Below are positions 9,422 through 23,397 of a DNA stretch of 64,000 nucleotides, in pieces. The notes beneath the pieces are model-generated. The model was not told the DNA's origin, made no database searches, and saw only the letters and a program-made list of their open reading frames with translations. The stretch is from Leptospira interrogans. GTDB lineage: Bacteria; Spirochaetota; Leptospiria; Leptospirales; Leptospiraceae. Each line of letters begins with the position of its first letter. Position 1 is the stretch's first letter. A program made the translations under genes and the position numbers. The DNA is taken from NCBI RefSeq assembly GCF_900156205.1, contig NZ_FTNA01000021.1, forward strand, positions 1 through 64,000, in the 5' to 3' direction.

Positions 9422-10432
9422 ATGAATTGGAACGAAGTTCAAGACTGGTTCTCTAAAGACTTTCTTTGGGAATTAGGAAAAGCGACCGGAGTTTTTCTTT
9501 TTGTATTGTTTTTTGGCTATCTATTAAGCGACAGAATCAGTCCCAAATTGTTTGGAGTTTTTTTCGGAAATAAAATTCCAACTTCCCATCCGATTTACAA
9601 AGCGGGAAGAAAAATCATCCGTTTATTTTTTTTACTACTTTCTTCTTTTTTATTTCTTAAATTTTTAAAACTCACTTCGGTAGAATCCGTTTTTTTAGGT
9701 TTTAAAATTCTTTCGATCGTACTTTGTACAATTTCACTCTCTCATCTTTTTTCGGCAGTATTCGAAACCAAAACAGAAGGAATGGTTTCTTCTGCTTCTA
9801 TCATAGGTAATGCGATCCGGATCATATTATTTACAGTTTGTATTCTATTGATTCTTCAATCTTTAGGAATTTCAATCGTTCCCATATTAGGAGCATTGGG
9901 AGTAGGAGGTCTTGCAGTCGCTCTCGGTTTACAACCTACACTTTCAAATTTATTTTCCGGTTTAGGAATCCTTCTCGGAAAACAACTTAAAAGAGGAGAC
10001 TACGTTCGAATGCAGGGAGAAGGATTAGAAGGTTACGTTCAAGACATCACTTGGAGAAGTACTACAATTCGAAAACGTAACGATAGTGTAATCGTAGTTC
10101 CAAACTCTGTGATGGCTTCCTCTGTAGTCACTACTTTAGAATTATCTAAAAAATGTTTTTCGATTCCAATCGAAGCAAGTATAAATTCTCAAACCGATTT
10201 GGAAAAAGTAGAGTCACTCGCCATAAACATAGGAAATGAAGTCTTAAAAAAGTTTTATCCATCCGATTCAATCCGAGAAATTTCTTTCTCTTATCAAAAA
10301 TTTGGACCTAATTCGGTAGGATTCCAAATGGATTTACCTTGTTTAGAATTTTCAGATCAATTTTTGATTCGACACGAATTTATCAAACAACTACATTCTA
10401 ATTTTCAAAAAGAAGGAATCGAGTTTAAGTGA
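9422..10432 (+). CDS. MscS-family mechanosensitive channel
   Basis: 336 residues with hydrophobic helices at about 20-35, 64-84, 90-113 and 130-150, then the MscS pore-lining TM3 motif (about 156-188: [19 protein letters not shown]...FSGLGILL). The beta domain follows ([19 protein letters not shown], then [13 protein letters not shown]). It would release solutes under hypo-osmotic stress. It is divergent from the cyclase operon and separated by about 150 nt. Confidence 0.93.
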   Translation: MNWNEVQDWFSKDFLWELGKATGVFLFVLFFGYLLSDRISPKLFGVFFGNKIPTSHPIYKAGRKIIRLFFLLLSSFLFLKFLKLTSVESVFLGFKILSIVLCTISLSHLFSAVFETKTEGMVSSASIIGNAIRIILFTVCILLILQSLGISIVPILGALGVGGLAVALGLQPTLSNLFSGLGILLGKQLKRGDYVRMQGEGLEGYVQDITWRSTTIRKRNDSVIVVPNSVMASSVVTTLELSKKCFSIPIEASINSQTDLEKVESLAINIGNEVLKKFYPSDSIREISFSYQKFGPNSVGFQMDLPCLEFSDQFLIRHEFIKQLHSNFQKEGIEFK

Positions 10433-10480
10433 TGATATACTTTATTCTCTGGCTGGTTTTGAAAAGAAAGGAACTACTCT

Positions 10481-11317
10481 ATGTTTTACAGAATATTCTA
10501 CTATTGGAATGTATTAAGTATTGATATAGTATGCGGAGCGGTTTCTTCAGCCTGGTTTGCTTCTTATGTTTTAAATTCGGATCTAAAAATGGAATTTTGG
10601 ATATTACTTCCCACCACAGTTTGGGTAATTTACAGCGCTGATCATTGGATAGATGGTTGGAAACTTAGAGATAAAAGCACAAATCCAAGACATGAATTTT
10701 ATTATAAAAACAGAATATTCTTAATTGTGATCACTGGTTTAGTCGCAATTTTTTCTTTTGTATCCGGAATAGCTTTTCTAAAAGAACAAATACTAATGGC
10801 GGCCTTAGTCATAGGAATTTTTACAGTGTTACACTTTGTGTTTTCTTATTTACAGGTTTCTTTTTTTTGGAAAGAATGTTCCGTTTCTATCCTTTATACC
10901 GCTGGAATTTGGTTTGGCCCAATTTTATATACTTCTAAAACGAGATGGGAAGTTTGGTGTGGTTTATTTTTTTTGACCACAATTTGTAATTCATTCGTAA
11001 ATTCTTATATGGAAGTAGAGATAGATAAAAAAGAAAATGCTGAATCGATCCTAAGATGGATTTCGCAGAAGACATTGAAAAAATCAGTTATTACGTTATC
11101 CGGAATTGGAACGATACTCAATCTGATTTGGTTCTGGAAAAATCAGTGGGTAATTTTACCGGAATTCTTTTACCTCAGTATAGGTTACTTAATTCCGGTA
11201 AATATTCTATTTTTTGAATCTTTTTTTCAAAAAAGACAACTTTATAGAATTTTAGGAGAAGGTTATTTCATCCTTGCCTGTATCCCAGTTATTTTTCGGA
11301 AATTGTATCCTATCTGA
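10481..11317 (+). CDS. Polytopic membrane protein, UbiA-prenyltransferase-like
   Basis: 278 residues with about eight hydrophobic helices. The segment [19 protein letters not shown] has the spacing of the first Asp-rich loop of UbiA-type transferases (a D-x3-D pattern), and [13 protein letters not shown] could be the second. Both are divergent, so activity as a prenyltransferase is uncertain. The ATG is preceded by AAAGGA at good distance. It lies 48 nt after mscS, possibly cotranscribed, and ends convergently (8-nt overlap) with the lipid desaturase gene. Confidence 0.55.
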   Translation: MFYRIFYYWNVLSIDIVCGAVSSAWFASYVLNSDLKMEFWILLPTTVWVIYSADHWIDGWKLRDKSTNPRHEFYYKNRIFLIVITGLVAIFSFVSGIAFLKEQILMAALVIGIFTVLHFVFSYLQVSFFWKECSVSILYTAGIWFGPILYTSKTRWEVWCGLFFLTTICNSFVNSYMEVEIDKKENAESILRWISQKTLKKSVITLSGIGTILNLIWFWKNQWVILPEFFYLSIGYLIPVNILFFESFFQKRQLYRILGEGYFILACIPVIFRKLYPI

Positions 11318-12008
11318 CAGCGGGAGGAATTCTTAATATCCAACGAAGAATTTCATAGAACTTTAAGTATTTTAAAATCGGATTTAACCAACCCGTAGTG
11401 ATACAAAAATACGTATCGTGAGGTGCGGTATGATGAACTCCGTGGTGTTTTGGCCCCAAAATTAATTTATATTTTTGTAATATTTTTATAAATACCGCAG
11501 GAGAATCTTGATGCGCCCATTTATGAATTTGATTGGTGGCAAAAATCCCCAAAAGAAGAAAAAACCAAAAAGAAGCGAGCAAATAACTAAACGCTCCCGC
11601 AGACTCCCAAAAGAAAACATAATATACTAAAATAGGTAAAGAAACCAAACAATTATTTCCGTTAGTTTCGATAAAATCGTGTCTGGTAATTCCTTTAGGG
11701 TCCACATGATGATCTCTAAATGGAAATATAAATGCAGGCCCAAAAATTGGAGTGTTTTCCGAACCTACACTATCTCCTAAAAAATGAACGAGTCCCGAAA
11801 GAAAATCGGCTCCAAGCCAAGAAAGTAAAACTACAAGTGGGATCGCCCAAGCCAAATAAGAATGAACGATAAAGTAATCTAAAAATAAGAGAGTAAGTTG
11901 ATAACCGAAATAAATCGAAAGTAAAATAAAAGCTACAACGCTTAATGTCTCGAAAATTCTGTGAATCGTTAAATTCGGTTTTTGAAGCTGAGTTGGTTCT
12001 GTTTTCAT
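11310..12008 (-). CDS. CarF/PEDS1 (TMEM189)-type lipid desaturase
   Basis: 232 residues with three or four membrane helices and the His-rich signature of plasmanylethanolamine desaturases: [14 protein letters not shown] (67-80, H75), [15 protein letters not shown] (96-110), NQIHKWAHQ (159-167) and [10 protein letters not shown] (184-193). Characterised family members (animal PEDS1, myxobacterial CarF) form the vinyl-ether bond of plasmalogens. The His motifs are all present. Whether this organism makes ether lipids is not shown by the window. Confidence 0.85.
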   Translation of the reverse strand: MKTEPTQLQKPNLTIHRIFETLSVVAFILLSIYFGYQLTLLFLDYFIVHSYLAWAIPLVVLLSWLGADFLSGLVHFLGDSVGSENTPIFGPAFIFPFRDHHVDPKGITRHDFIETNGNNCLVSLPILVYYVFFWESAGAFSYLLASFWFFLLLGIFATNQIHKWAHQDSPAVFIKILQKYKLILGPKHHGVHHTAPHDTYFCITTGWLNPILKYLKFYEILRWILRIPPAVR

Positions 12009-12073
12009 AGGACTGCCTGGTGTAGTCTTATTATAGACAAGAATTCAGGCGAGATTTTTTCAGGAAAGAGAGT

Positions 12074-12538
12074 ATGGTTTTGAAAAAAAATGAAACTTTA
12101 CGAAAAGATGATCTGTTTGATTCTTCGTCGCTTATGAATCCTCTTTCCTTCAATACACCCGGTTTATTGTTTCCAGCAATTTCTCTCTTGATGCTTGCTT
12201 ATACAAATCGTTTTTTAGGTCTTGCGAGTCTTTCAAGACAACTCATCGGAAAGTTTCAAGAAAATCAAAATCCAGACTTACTTCCTCAAATCCGCAACCT
12301 TCGTTTTCGTCTTTCCCTCATTCGTCATACTCAGAGTAGCGGAATTTTGAGTTTACTTGCTTGCACTTCCTGTCTGACCGCGTTAGCCTTCGATTTTCAA
12401 GGAATCGCTTGGAGCCTTTTCGGAACTGCTCTATTTTTTTTAGTGATTTCTCTTTGTATCTGTCTCTTAGAAATCCATCTTTCTGTGCAAGCTTTGGATA
12501 TAGAAATGCATGCGCTGTATAAACCGAACTCAAAGTAA
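12074..12538 (+). CDS. DUF2721 membrane protein
   Basis: 154 residues. The N-terminal helix FPAISLLMLAYTNRFLGLASLSRQL and following QIRNLRFRLSLIRHTQ are the DUF2721 hallmark, with two further helices (about 88-110 and 115-140). An RBS-like GGAAAGAGAG precedes the ATG. It is divergent from the desaturase with a 65-nt gap. Function is unknown for the family. Confidence 0.8.
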   Translation: MVLKKNETLRKDDLFDSSSLMNPLSFNTPGLLFPAISLLMLAYTNRFLGLASLSRQLIGKFQENQNPDLLPQIRNLRFRLSLIRHTQSSGILSLLACTSCLTALAFDFQGIAWSLFGTALFFLVISLCICLLEIHLSVQALDIEMHALYKPNSK

Positions 12539-12588
12539 TTTATAAAATCTGAATATAAATCGTTAAAAACTTTTTATATAGTCAAGAT

Positions 12589-13036
12589 ATGAACTACGCC
12601 GTCAATTTCCGTTGAGAAAGGGCTTTTAAAGAAATAGATAAAATTGCAAAGCGAGACTCATTCTGACATGTATATATTCAGCTATTTTATTCGGCGGAAA
12701 ACCAAAAATTTTTTTAGAGAAATTAATTTCCGGAAAAGTATCTCAGATTCTATTCTAACTGAAATAGAAAAAACACTTAAAGAACCGAAATTAAAACTCA
12801 ATAAAGATTTTTTTTCGATAGTAATATCCGAAATAGAATCGATCGATCGCTCAGAGAACAGTCAATATTTCTCTAAAAGATGATTACCATATACTTGAAA
12901 GTGCAATCTCTGCAAAAGTTGATTATTTGATCACAGGGATAAAAATTTACTTGTTTTAAATAAGTTGAATTCTTTGAATATTGTTTCTGTCAAACAACAC
13001 TTAGGTTTGGAGTTTAAACGGACAACGGATCAATAG
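12589..13036 (+). pseudogene. Decayed toxin-antitoxin locus: RHH antitoxin remnant and PIN toxin
   Basis: Reading across frames reconstructs two relics. First, a ribbon-helix-helix antitoxin start from ATG 12589 (MNYAVNFR, stop, then KEIDKIAKRDSF). Second, a PIN-family toxin: RLILTCIYSAILFGGKPKIF at about 12649-12710 in one frame, then ISDSILTEIEKTLKEPKLKL in another, then KDDYHILESAISAKVDYLITG at about 12870-12938, and NSLNIVSVKQHLGLEF near the end. The first conserved Asp-Thr-Asn of the PIN fold is deleted. Several frameshifts and stops make it non-functional. Confidence 0.72.
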
Positions 13037-13100
13037 CTGTTATGTTCACTAGTGGCAATTTCTTCTTTATAAATCGGGTAAAATTTCTACATCAAGAATA

Positions 13101-13199
13101 GAATTGTTGAAAAATTAATTCTCCATCTGTTTCTATTTTATGGAAACGGGCAATTGAAGCAGTTTTGTTAATCGGAACTAAGGAATTTTTCAACAACTC
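13101..13199. mobile_element. MITE copy 1 (99 bp, TA-flanked)
   Basis: Ends are inverted repeats GAATTGTTGAAAAATT and AATTTTTCAACAACTC (one mismatch over 16). It is flanked on both sides by TA, which fits a TA target duplication. The internal sequence is homologous to the copy at 59292-59388 and, reversed, to one end of the copy at 40655-40830. It carries no ORF, so it would depend on a transposase elsewhere; TA duplication fits IS630/Tc1-like or some IS5-group elements. Confidence 0.75.
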
Positions 13200-13281
13200 T
13201 AATATAGAAAAAGAATCTTATTGAAATAAAATAGCCATCCACTGCAATAGCTCCTCGTTAATCCGAAAAAAGAATCCTACA

Positions 13282-14427
13282 ATGAATCAAATCAGACTGA
13301 TACAAAAACACAACGTTACAGAGTGTATAGAATTGAATTTGGAAAAAGAACAAATTACGATACAACAATATGAGAATAACAATCGGATTCTTTCCCAAAC
13401 ATACGAATATGAAAATTCAAACGTAGCCAGCAAAGAACTTGAGGTTTTTATAAAGTGGAAAGCCTGGGAAGGTTATTACCCGGAAGAAGAAGGTCCCGAT
13501 TATGCAGATCGATGGCGTAATTATTGGCTGAACAATTTTCCGGAAAAAAATATTTCTCCGAAACGTCCTACTTATCAACTTTTGATCGAAGCAGTAAATA
13601 ATAGAGACATCGAATTTTTTATCGCAAATGAGGACACACCGGGAATAGAGTTAAAAACGAATTCAGCAAAATTCGGAGATCCAATCCTAATCTACGCAAT
13701 TAAAACGAAATCGATTGCAATTGTAGATTATCTTTTACATACGATGTGGTTAGAACCTTCGGTAAAAGATCAAAACGGACTTTCTGCATGGGATCATATT
13801 TTCCAGGCAAAAGATTCTTTTTTAGGAAATTTATTTCTAGAAAACATTGTGCTCCTTGGAACCGAAGAAGAAATAAAAAAATACAGAATAGAACTGGGAC
13901 TTCCCGCAGAAGAGGAAACTAGTTCTTTTGAAACCAAAGTAAAAGATAATCATAAACATGGATTTGACGTTGACGTTTTGACAAACTTCGCAATTCAAAA
14001 AATCAAATCCTTTGCAAAAGATCATGTCGATGAAACTTTTTACGGCTTTGCAATCGATGCCTCTTATATCAAGATGAATAGTATCGAAACCTTTGAAAAA
14101 ACTTTAGAAGAATACCAATCCAAATGGCCAAACGACTATAACACTCCCGAAAAAATTCAAACATTAAAAAATAACATAGGAGACTGGAAATACACTCTAG
14201 CTGATTTTATAGAAACGTGTAACGAAAATGAAGACGGTTTTATGGAAGGCCCCTTTGACGAGGAACTCTATGATAAACATTATAACGCTAGCGACCTAGA
14301 ACAAAAAGACAGCGAATATACAAAAGCAATGGATTCAATTTTAAATAATCTAATACAACAAGAGACTTTTCGAAATTTAAAAACCTCAATCGATTTTAGC
14401 TGTTTGAAAGCAGAACACAATTATTGA
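13282..14427 (+). CDS. Ankyrin-like/DUF4303-like protein
   Basis: 381-residue soluble protein. Residues 96-175 look like ankyrin-type helices (YQLLIEAVNNRDIEFFI; PILIYAIKTKSIAIVDYLL; DQNGLSAWDHIF). Residues from about 230 resemble DUF4303 (FAKDHVDETFYGFAIDASY, then a Trp-Pro-Asn-Asp segment). The N-terminal 60 residues are beta-rich and could be a diverged WGR-type domain, which is speculative. It is first in a group of four same-strand genes that share WGR, WG or DUF4303-like features. Related domains occur in polymorphic-toxin and immunity settings, but no such role is shown here. Confidence 0.6.
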   Translation: MNQIRLIQKHNVTECIELNLEKEQITIQQYENNNRILSQTYEYENSNVASKELEVFIKWKAWEGYYPEEEGPDYADRWRNYWLNNFPEKNISPKRPTYQLLIEAVNNRDIEFFIANEDTPGIELKTNSAKFGDPILIYAIKTKSIAIVDYLLHTMWLEPSVKDQNGLSAWDHIFQAKDSFLGNLFLENIVLLGTEEEIKKYRIELGLPAEEETSSFETKVKDNHKHGFDVDVLTNFAIQKIKSFAKDHVDETFYGFAIDASYIKMNSIETFEKTLEEYQSKWPNDYNTPEKIQTLKNNIGDWKYTLADFIETCNENEDGFMEGPFDEELYDKHYNASDLEQKDSEYTKAMDSILNNLIQQETFRNLKTSIDFSCLKAEHNY

Positions 14428-14804
14428 ATCTTTAACTTGGACAAAATTAACCCTGGATCTATTGGGAAAATATAGAACTTCCCACAGACTGGTATTACTC
14501 CAATATCTATGTCTTTTTTGAGAAAAATAAACCCTAATATTTTGGAGTAAATTCAAAAGATCTTAGTAAGAATTACTTACTTAAAAAACGAAAAAAATAC
14601 TGCCCTTAAAAATTTAGAACAGATTTTATAGAAAATCTTACTTACAATCGTTTTATACTGCAAAGTTTGTCTCAAAAAAAAACGACAGAAGATATAAGTA
14701 TATAGATTCAACCGATTTTTCTAAATACCTTGGAAAAAGAATCAGACTTAAACCAAAGATATATTCATTAAATAGAATATACTAAATCAATTCTGGATAA
14801 AAAT

Positions 14805-16778
14805 ATGAACCATCAACTTACATTCAAAGACGATAAATCAGACAAATTCTGGAACATAGAAGTTTCCGGAAATTCTTTTACGGTTACTTACGGTAAAACC
14901 GGCACTTCGGGAACTTCTCAAACCAAAACTTTTGAAACCGAAGAAACTTGTATCAAAGAAGCTCAAAAACTCCTTTCGGAAAAATTAAAAAAAGGTTATA
15001 TAGAAGGAAACATACAAACTTCTTCCCAAAAAGAAAAAACTTCCGTACAAACACCTAATGATTTCCATAAAGAATGGGAAAAAATTGTAAACTCAAAAGA
15101 TCTACAGAACGATTTAACAAAACACTTTTCTTATCTGGCAGATTCTTCCGGATTTGAACCGGTCATACGTAAAATTTTTGAACATACAAATGTAGTAAAA
15201 ATAAACGGAAATACTTTGATCGTAGAATTTAAAAACGGAAACACTCTTACAGCAGAATCTCCTGGTAACCCAAGCTCCTATAAAAAATTTCCAAAGTCTT
15301 TTTTAAAGCTAATTGAAAAACACAATACTCTAAAAACAAATCGATTAGAATTAGGAAAATGTTATTTCGATTTTGATATTTTCGACGAAGGAGATCGAGT
15401 GTATGAGATCTTCGATGGCAAAGAAAGTAACGTGCTCTGCCCTCTCAAGTTTATGGACAATTCCGATTGGATTTATCACCCAACTGAAAAAAATAAAGAA
15501 GGGGAACCCGCCATTTTTCCGATTATTCATGAATTAGAAGATGAAATCAATCCAGTATATTATAATATAGGCTCACTCTTTCTAAAACAACTTTGTGACG
15601 AATTTGAAATAAAGATTGAAATTCCAGTTGACGAACGCCCTGTAGACCCTTCTGCGGATTTAAAAACAAACTGGTGGAGTAATCTTAGCGATGCTTGGAA
15701 ACAAGCTTTTCGGAATCAATTTGAAAACAAAGACAAGGAACCTACATTCGAAACGATATTAACTTTAGAAAGATTAAACTTAAACGATTCTACAATTTCA
15801 GATCTAAAACCTTTAGAAGCACTTCTGGCTGAAAAAAAATTCAAACTAGAAATCATCCGTTTAGCCAACACTTCCGTTTCCGATATTGCAGTTTTAGCTA
15901 TGGCTAAAAAAAAGCTATTTAGCGTGGATATTTCTGGAACCCCGGTGAAAGACGTTTCTGCGCTAAAAGAAATTAACTTCTTAATCGCAAACAGATGTAC
16001 CGAGCTAGATTTCTCCACCGTAGCCAAATTGAAAAAGCTGCGTCAACTTTCTCTACAAGACACAAAGTTGAATGACCTCGAGTTTCTACACGATTTTACA
16101 GAATTAGAACAACTGAATATCAATGGCACTCCACTTACCGACGAACAGATCCTAAAATTTCAGATACGTTTTCAGAAAGATCGATTGGAAAAGAACAAAA
16201 CGGTTTCTTATGGACGTGATCCGTTAAAGTTGGATATTCATCCAGAAATTAAAGATCCATTGTTACGAGCGCTTGCGGACAATAGAGACTATAAACCAGA
16301 ACTTGCTTTGGAAACCGGAGAAAAACTTCTAGCGCAAAGAGCAGAAAGAAAAGATATAAAACAGATTCTCAAGGATCTGATTTCTATCTGCGACCAACAA
16401 TGGCGCAAGTATCTATACATAAAAACCCCAGAAGGTGAAAAAAAATACGAGTTCTTTAACCAAAAAGAAAAACGATTCCAATATATACTTGATACGGACG
16501 ATTTTAGTATTCCTATTTCCATCACGAGTCTCTCCGATCCAATTTCAGAAATCATCACTTTGATTCCATTGATTTACGAAAACAAAAAGAAATACAAAGC
16601 CTTCTCCACTATCGAGAATAACTCATTTTACCACGTTAACGCCATTTTGAACATCATCTCTAAAACCAAATACTACGATGTAACTCTTGCCCAAATCGAA
16701 GAGGCTGTGAAAAAATCGGACTATGTGGAATATAAGATCAAAGAAAACGGAGATATGTATATCAAAGTAAAACAATAA
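14805..16778 (+). CDS. WGR-domain, leucine-rich-repeat protein
   Basis: 657 residues. Residues 1-70 form a WGR domain ([20 protein letters not shown]), the fold that binds DNA ends and nicks in PARPs. A middle region (about 80-285) is unrecognised. Residues about 308-440 contain LRR-like repeats ([61 protein letters not shown]). The C-terminus has helical segments and a possible small winged-helix unit ([20 protein letters not shown]). Its first 200 bases are nearly the same as those of the ligase-fusion gene downstream. No strong RBS is visible. Function unknown. Confidence 0.8.
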   Translation: MNHQLTFKDDKSDKFWNIEVSGNSFTVTYGKTGTSGTSQTKTFETEETCIKEAQKLLSEKLKKGYIEGNIQTSSQKEKTSVQTPNDFHKEWEKIVNSKDLQNDLTKHFSYLADSSGFEPVIRKIFEHTNVVKINGNTLIVEFKNGNTLTAESPGNPSSYKKFPKSFLKLIEKHNTLKTNRLELGKCYFDFDIFDEGDRVYEIFDGKESNVLCPLKFMDNSDWIYHPTEKNKEGEPAIFPIIHELEDEINPVYYNIGSLFLKQLCDEFEIKIEIPVDERPVDPSADLKTNWWSNLSDAWKQAFRNQFENKDKEPTFETILTLERLNLNDSTISDLKPLEALLAEKKFKLEIIRLANTSVSDIAVLAMAKKKLFSVDISGTPVKDVSALKEINFLIANRCTELDFSTVAKLKKLRQLSLQDTKLNDLEFLHDFTELEQLNINGTPLTDEQILKFQIRFQKDRLEKNKTVSYGRDPLKLDIHPEIKDPLLRALADNRDYKPELALETGEKLLAQRAERKDIKQILKDLISICDQQWRKYLYIKTPEGEKKYEFFNQKEKRFQYILDTDDFSIPISITSLSDPISEIITLIPLIYENKKKYKAFSTIENNSFYHVNAILNIISKTKYYDVTLAQIEEAVKKSDYVEYKIKENGDMYIKVKQ

Positions 16779-16880
16779 AGACAATTCAAAACACAAAGGA
16801 CATATCTTAATTAATTATAAAAATTATTAAATTCAAATATACTAATAAATCCCGATTTCAAAAAAACCAGGATTAAAAAT

Positions 16881-18386
<1,506 letters not shown>

Positions 18387-18514
18387 GGAAAATATAATAA
18401 AACTCGTTCTTGATTTTTATTAGGTGATAACTTTTAGAACCTATTTGATCTATACAAGAAAATTCTACATAAATCAATTTATAATTTATTTCATACTGAA
18501 TAGGTTAAAAGTCC

Positions 18515-20641
18515 ATGAAAAATCAATCTTTATTTCTTGCTCGTAGTTGGTCCAATGACAGAAAAAACTATAAATTAGGATATATTAATGCACTTGGCCA
18601 ATGGGCAATCGAACCAGAATACGAAAAGGCAAATGAATTCCATGATGGATTTGCCAAAGTTGAAAAAGACAATAAAACTTTTATAATTAATAAACAAAAT
18701 GAAAAGATATTCGAAATTCCAACCACAACACATTTAGGACAATTCCACGAAGGTCTTGCAATTGCTTATATCGAAGAAAAACGAGGTAAGTACAAACACG
18801 GCTACATGAACCCAAAGGGGGAACTTATAATTCCCTTTCAATACGAAAGAGCCGAAAATTTCAAAGAAGGACTCGGTTGTATCCAATCCAGCGAAAACAA
18901 AAACTGGGGGGCCGTAGACAAATCGGGACAATTAATCATCACTTGCAAATTTCATAATTCACTCTATTTCGAAGATCGGATAGCGGTAGCCAACGAAGAC
19001 TATAATCTATATGGAGTGATTGATTTAAAGGGCGAATACATTATCCTGCCTAAGTTTGAATCGATTGACAAATTTTCAGACGGTTTAGCCAACGTAAGAG
19101 ATAAAAAAACTAGAAAACATGGTTTTATCGATTTAACCGGCAATTATGTGATTAATCCTATATTCGAATATGCTAATGGATTTTCGGATGGTTTTGCGGC
19201 TATTCACGACGCCAAAAGTAAATGGGGACATATTGATAAATCCGGAAGAATAGCGATTCCGACAAAGTTCAGATCTACCGGAAATTTTTCAGAAGGTTTA
19301 GCCTACGCACTCACAAATAAATGGGGTTATATAGATCAAACGGGCGCTTGGATAATACAACCCGCTTTTACTTGGACCGATCGATTTTCAAATGGTGTCG
19401 CCGTTGTAGAAATCAAAAAGAAATACGGATTGATCAATACCTCAGGAGAATATATTCTCCCTCCGGTATATAATCATATTGATAATTCCTTACCGGAGTT
19501 GATCAAAGTCAGTTTTTCTCCGGATTCAAAAACGCCTAACTTTACTCAGTTTTTTACAAGAGATGGAAAGTTAGTTTGGACCGAATTCGAACCGATACAA
19601 ATTTCAAATTCACAAATTGAAAGTAGTCCGAAAAAAAATGACATCGTCACTCCGGAAGATTTGATTACCAATTTGAAAACACATACACAACAAATCGTCA
19701 CCGAACTTGGAAAAGGAAGTGAACCGGCGCGAAAAGCTGCCAGCGCACTGACAAATATTTCATGGGAAGAAGTTTTTATCGAAACCGTGAGTCAACTTGA
19801 CGCTCATTGGAAAGATTTTAAAACCCAAACCGAAGAAGAGTTAAGCGGCGTACTCTTTTTTTGGAATGATTTAGAAGGTGACGTAGGTCTCTCATCTTGT
19901 TTTGTTACCGGCAATAATGATCCTAAAGATCTGCTCAACGAATTCGAAGGAGGTGAACCTGCGGTAGATTTTGATTTTGTATTTTCTAAAGTAGTTCCCA
20001 CAGAAGCTTGTGAAGAAGATATACATTCTCGTGTCAGAAACGATTTGCTCGACGTCGTTTTTGAAAAAGCATTGTCTTTATCTTTGTCGCGTTCCGAGTT
20101 TTTAAAAATAAAAAAAACAAACCCTCTTTATATTTATCGATCCTACTCACACGATGATCATTCTCCAAAGCTCTTGTTCAAAGTAGGAAAAGATAAACCT
20201 AAAATTCTAAACGCGGAAAAATTTATTTTGCAGAGAGTTTTAAAAGACCATCCCTATTTTTCCCAAATTTTCGGACAAAAAGAATGGCTCGAAGTTTATG
20301 AAGACGAATTCAACGAAATATCTCAAGATGATCTTTCTGAAACTCTGAATCTTTTTTTATTCACATATCTCAAAGAAAGCTCTAAATCAGAATACATCCA
20401 AGCTATTGCCGAACGTTTACCTCGTTCACCAGAAACAGTAAACTCGAATCGTTTAACTCTGGCTTTAGCAGGATATTTCTGTTTGATACAAGAAACACAA
20501 CTAGCATTACAACATTTGCATATACTTAAAAAAACGGAACATTTGAAAACTCATTTTTTGTGGGCAAGAGAATACTTTACCTTCTTGGAAGAAAACTCAG
20601 AGTTTCAAAAAATTGTACAGTGGATTAGTAATTCTGCGTAA
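18515..20641 (+). CDS. WG-repeat (KWG) protein with unrecognised C-terminal domain
   Basis: 708 residues. Residues about 15-335 hold roughly eight WG repeats of the form WGxIDxxGxxIIxPxFxxxxxFSxGLA (for example WGHIDKSGRIAIPTKF and WGYIDQTGAWIIQPAF). The C-terminal half (about 370-708) has a helical segment, a beta-rich part (LSGVLFFWNDLEGDVGLSS) like other DUF4303-type sequences, and a helical tail. It follows the ligase gene by 128 nt on the same strand. A short copy of one repeat lies as a relic at about 23900-23973. Function unknown. Confidence 0.85.
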   Translation: MKNQSLFLARSWSNDRKNYKLGYINALGQWAIEPEYEKANEFHDGFAKVEKDNKTFIINKQNEKIFEIPTTTHLGQFHEGLAIAYIEEKRGKYKHGYMNPKGELIIPFQYERAENFKEGLGCIQSSENKNWGAVDKSGQLIITCKFHNSLYFEDRIAVANEDYNLYGVIDLKGEYIILPKFESIDKFSDGLANVRDKKTRKHGFIDLTGNYVINPIFEYANGFSDGFAAIHDAKSKWGHIDKSGRIAIPTKFRSTGNFSEGLAYALTNKWGYIDQTGAWIIQPAFTWTDRFSNGVAVVEIKKKYGLINTSGEYILPPVYNHIDNSLPELIKVSFSPDSKTPNFTQFFTRDGKLVWTEFEPIQISNSQIESSPKKNDIVTPEDLITNLKTHTQQIVTELGKGSEPARKAASALTNISWEEVFIETVSQLDAHWKDFKTQTEEELSGVLFFWNDLEGDVGLSSCFVTGNNDPKDLLNEFEGGEPAVDFDFVFSKVVPTEACEEDIHSRVRNDLLDVVFEKALSLSLSRSEFLKIKKTNPLYIYRSYSHDDHSPKLLFKVGKDKPKILNAEKFILQRVLKDHPYFSQIFGQKEWLEVYEDEFNEISQDDLSETLNLFLFTYLKESSKSEYIQAIAERLPRSPETVNSNRLTLALAGYFCLIQETQLALQHLHILKKTEHLKTHFLWAREYFTFLEENSEFQKIVQWISNSA

Positions 20642-21153
20642 GAAAACCGGGACAAATAAAAAATTCAATGCGACGACTCTCTAAACGTCGATTCTTAGGA
20701 GAGCATTCGCTTTAGTTTTCCGGATCGTCGTTGTAGCTCACGAATTTTATAGCAGACTAACTTGCGAACTGAAACGTTTTCGTAAAAAGCGTTTCATTAA
20801 GTTCTTTTTGTTCCAATGGCTTCGGAATTTTTCAAACTCAATGCTGTTATCTACGGAACGTATAATAATCGCTTTCACGTTATACCGAATTCACATTATT
20901 TAAAAACTTAGAATGTAGGATCTACTTTAAAAAAGTCGATAATTCTGTGTTAGACGCAATTTTTGAAAACTTGCATATTCTTGTAAAATCGACAATTCAT
21001 TTCGGGTATTATTTTCATACGTCTGGAGCAGTAAAAAATTCAAAGAAGCAAAAGAAATGGCTGAAAAAATTTAGAATATCATCTTTATAATAAACGTGAA
21101 TTCAATGTAAGACATTTATTTTATAAAACCTGATTTTTCCGCAAAAAATAAAA

Positions 21154-21237
21154 TGTGGGAACTACCACCAAAAATTCAATGGCAAAGGTCTGCTCAAAGA
21201 CGATAAGAGACGTAACCTGTAGGAACTTCTTCCCACA
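21154..21237. repeat. Palindromic repeat cluster (2 copies)
   Basis: Copies TGTGGGAACTACCACC (21154-21169) and TGTAGGAACTTCTTCCCACA (21218-21237) of the dispersed 16-bp imperfect palindrome. Confidence 0.7.
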
Positions 21238-21324
21238 AATCTAAATTTCACAAGGAGACTTTCAAAACTCAGGCATTTTCCGAGTAAAGTAATCTGAACA
21301 ACGTTTTTTCTGAATAGGTTCTAG

Positions 21325-21384
21325 TATGAGTTCCTACACTTTCAGAATTTGTCCGCAAAATCGTGCATTGTGGTAGTTCCCACA
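21325..21384. repeat. Palindromic repeat pair, 46-bp period
   Basis: TATGAGTTCCTACA (21325-21338) and TGTGGTAGTTCCCACA (21369-21384). Their right ends are 46 bp apart. The same two-copy unit with similar flanks (ATTCAAACTCCAACTTTTT) recurs at 60105-60159, and inverted near 26565-26628. Confidence 0.75.
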
Positions 21385-21695
21385 TTTTAAAAATAAATCT
21401 GCAAAATTCAAACTCCAACTTTTTATAAGAAAATGAATCATGGATTCCTTACGCCTAATTCGTGTTATTTAGAACTTGTCCCAAAACATCAGAATGTAAG
21501 AACTCCTAGGTAAGTTTAAAACAATAAAGTCTATTTGAAACTGCCAAAATCGTGGGAACTCCTTCGATTTGTGAAAAATGGACGATACTATTTCATCAAG
21601 GTTTTGGGATAAATTCTTAACAGAAAAAATTAGGACATTCATAAAAACTTTTTTGACTTGTCTTAAAATATCTAAGAACAAAATATTTACTTGGA

Positions 21696-21775
21696 CGTTG
21701 GGGGTGGGATTCACTGCGTGAATCTCTGAGAGAGTCCCCGGAACCTGATCAGGATAAGACCTGCGTAGGAAAACG
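21696..21775 (+). promoter_or_regulatory. TPP riboswitch (THI element)
   Basis: Conserved thi-box pieces are in order: GGGGGTGGGA (21700-21709), CTCTGAGAGAGT (21724-21735), GGAACCTGATCAGGATAA (21740-21756) and CCTGCGTAGGAAA (21760-21772). This is the TPP-binding pattern. It lies about 135 nt upstream of thiC, so thiamine pyrophosphate should repress thiC. An AT-rich hairpin at 21844-21865 (AAAACCTT/AAGGTTTT) may belong to the expression platform, either as terminator or as RBS control. Confidence 0.95.
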
Positions 21776-21834
21776 GACCTGTAAAATTTATATATTCAAA
21801 TTTTTGAATAGATTTTCAAATTTTGTCTATATAG

Positions 21835-23397
<1,563 letters not shown>

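Larger units (their letters stand above)
20642..21690. other. 1-kb repeat-rich intergenic region
   Basis: No supported gene. It contains several copies of the palindromic repeat family (separate entries) and an end of a second repeat (ATTTTCATACGTCTGGAGCAG near 21010-21030) that recurs near 26380 and 40625. GAACTTGTCCCAAAAC-like sequence at 21475-21490 also recurs near 26645 and 49711. Confidence 0.6.

Noticed and set aside
12318..12533. 71-codon minus-strand frame
   Set aside because: Antisense shadow of the DUF2721 gene.
21469..21714. 81-codon minus-strand frame
   Set aside because: Overlaps the repeats and the TPP riboswitch; no homology and no RBS.
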